In this document: one piece after another, positions 46,817 to 52,172 of the stretch
How the letters are laid out: each line of letters begins with the position of its first letter
Numbering within the stretch: position 1 is the stretch's first letter
NCBI GenBank assembly: GCA_000310025.1
Contig: FN649751.1
Location: 6,594,793-6,646,964, forward strand
Direction: 5' to 3'
DNA: 52,172 nucleotides
DNA from: Ectocarpus siliculosus
Lineage: Eukaryota > Sar > Phaeophyceae > Ectocarpales > Ectocarpaceae
Program-made: the position numbers and the translations under genes
The notes under the pieces: generated by a model
Told to the model about the DNA's origin: nothing
Database searches by the model: none
The model's input: the letters and a program-made list of their open reading frames with translations, nothing else

Positions 46817-52172
<5,356 letters not shown>

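Overview
The window is nuclear DNA of a photosynthetic stramenopile, most likely a brown alga (Ectocarpus-like). Four observations point there: a tandem array of EsV-1-7 cysteine/histidine repeats, a family known from brown algae and the Ectocarpus virus EsV-1; an ATP sulfurylase whose N-terminus looks like a heterokont bipartite plastid-targeting peptide; a homologue of the flagellar protein LRRC56; and small exons with GT-AG introns behind long pyrimidine tracts, embedded in microsatellite-rich intergenic DNA. All gene models were assembled by hand from reading frames, splice signals and phase agreement; no transcript evidence was available.

Layout. (1) 745-6192, minus: LRRC56-like leucine-rich-repeat gene, three exons, with a very long low-complexity C-terminal exon. 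(2) 8364-11443, minus: EsV-1-7 protein with seven repeats and a RING-like C-terminus; its 5' end is not resolved. (3) 13875-22163, minus: bifunctional HPPK-DHPS folate gene, eleven exons, about 580 residues, including one GC-AG intron. (4) 23458-30204, minus: plastid ATP sulfurylase, nine exons, 449 residues. (5) 30205-33764: no gene seen, but a cluster of a short repeated motif. (6) 33765-35569, minus: unknown multi-pass membrane protein with a disturbed 5' end. (7) 35594-37411: a DNA transposon-like element with terminal inverted repeats and a TA duplication. (8) 38446-42854, plus: METTL18/HPM1-type protein-histidine methyltransferase, seven exons, 351 residues. (9) 42855-46816: no firm gene, with tandem repeats, two weak related ORFs and homopolymer-rich sequence. 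(10) 46817 to beyond 52172, minus: RWP-RK transcription factor with Gln/Met/Gly-rich exons and a long CAA-encoded polyglutamine tract; the gene runs off the right end.

The genes do not form a pathway or operon. They are ordinary single eukaryotic genes: folate synthesis, sulfate activation, ribosomal protein methylation, flagellar assembly and two regulatory proteins. All but METTL18 lie on the minus strand. The most distinctive item is the EsV-1-7/RING-like fusion. The transposon lies beside a membrane-protein gene whose reading frame is broken. Bases 1-204 and roughly 46449-46910 are rich in homopolymers and look unreliable, so the C-terminus of the RWP-RK model should be treated with caution. 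No rRNA, tRNA or CRISPR array was recognised.
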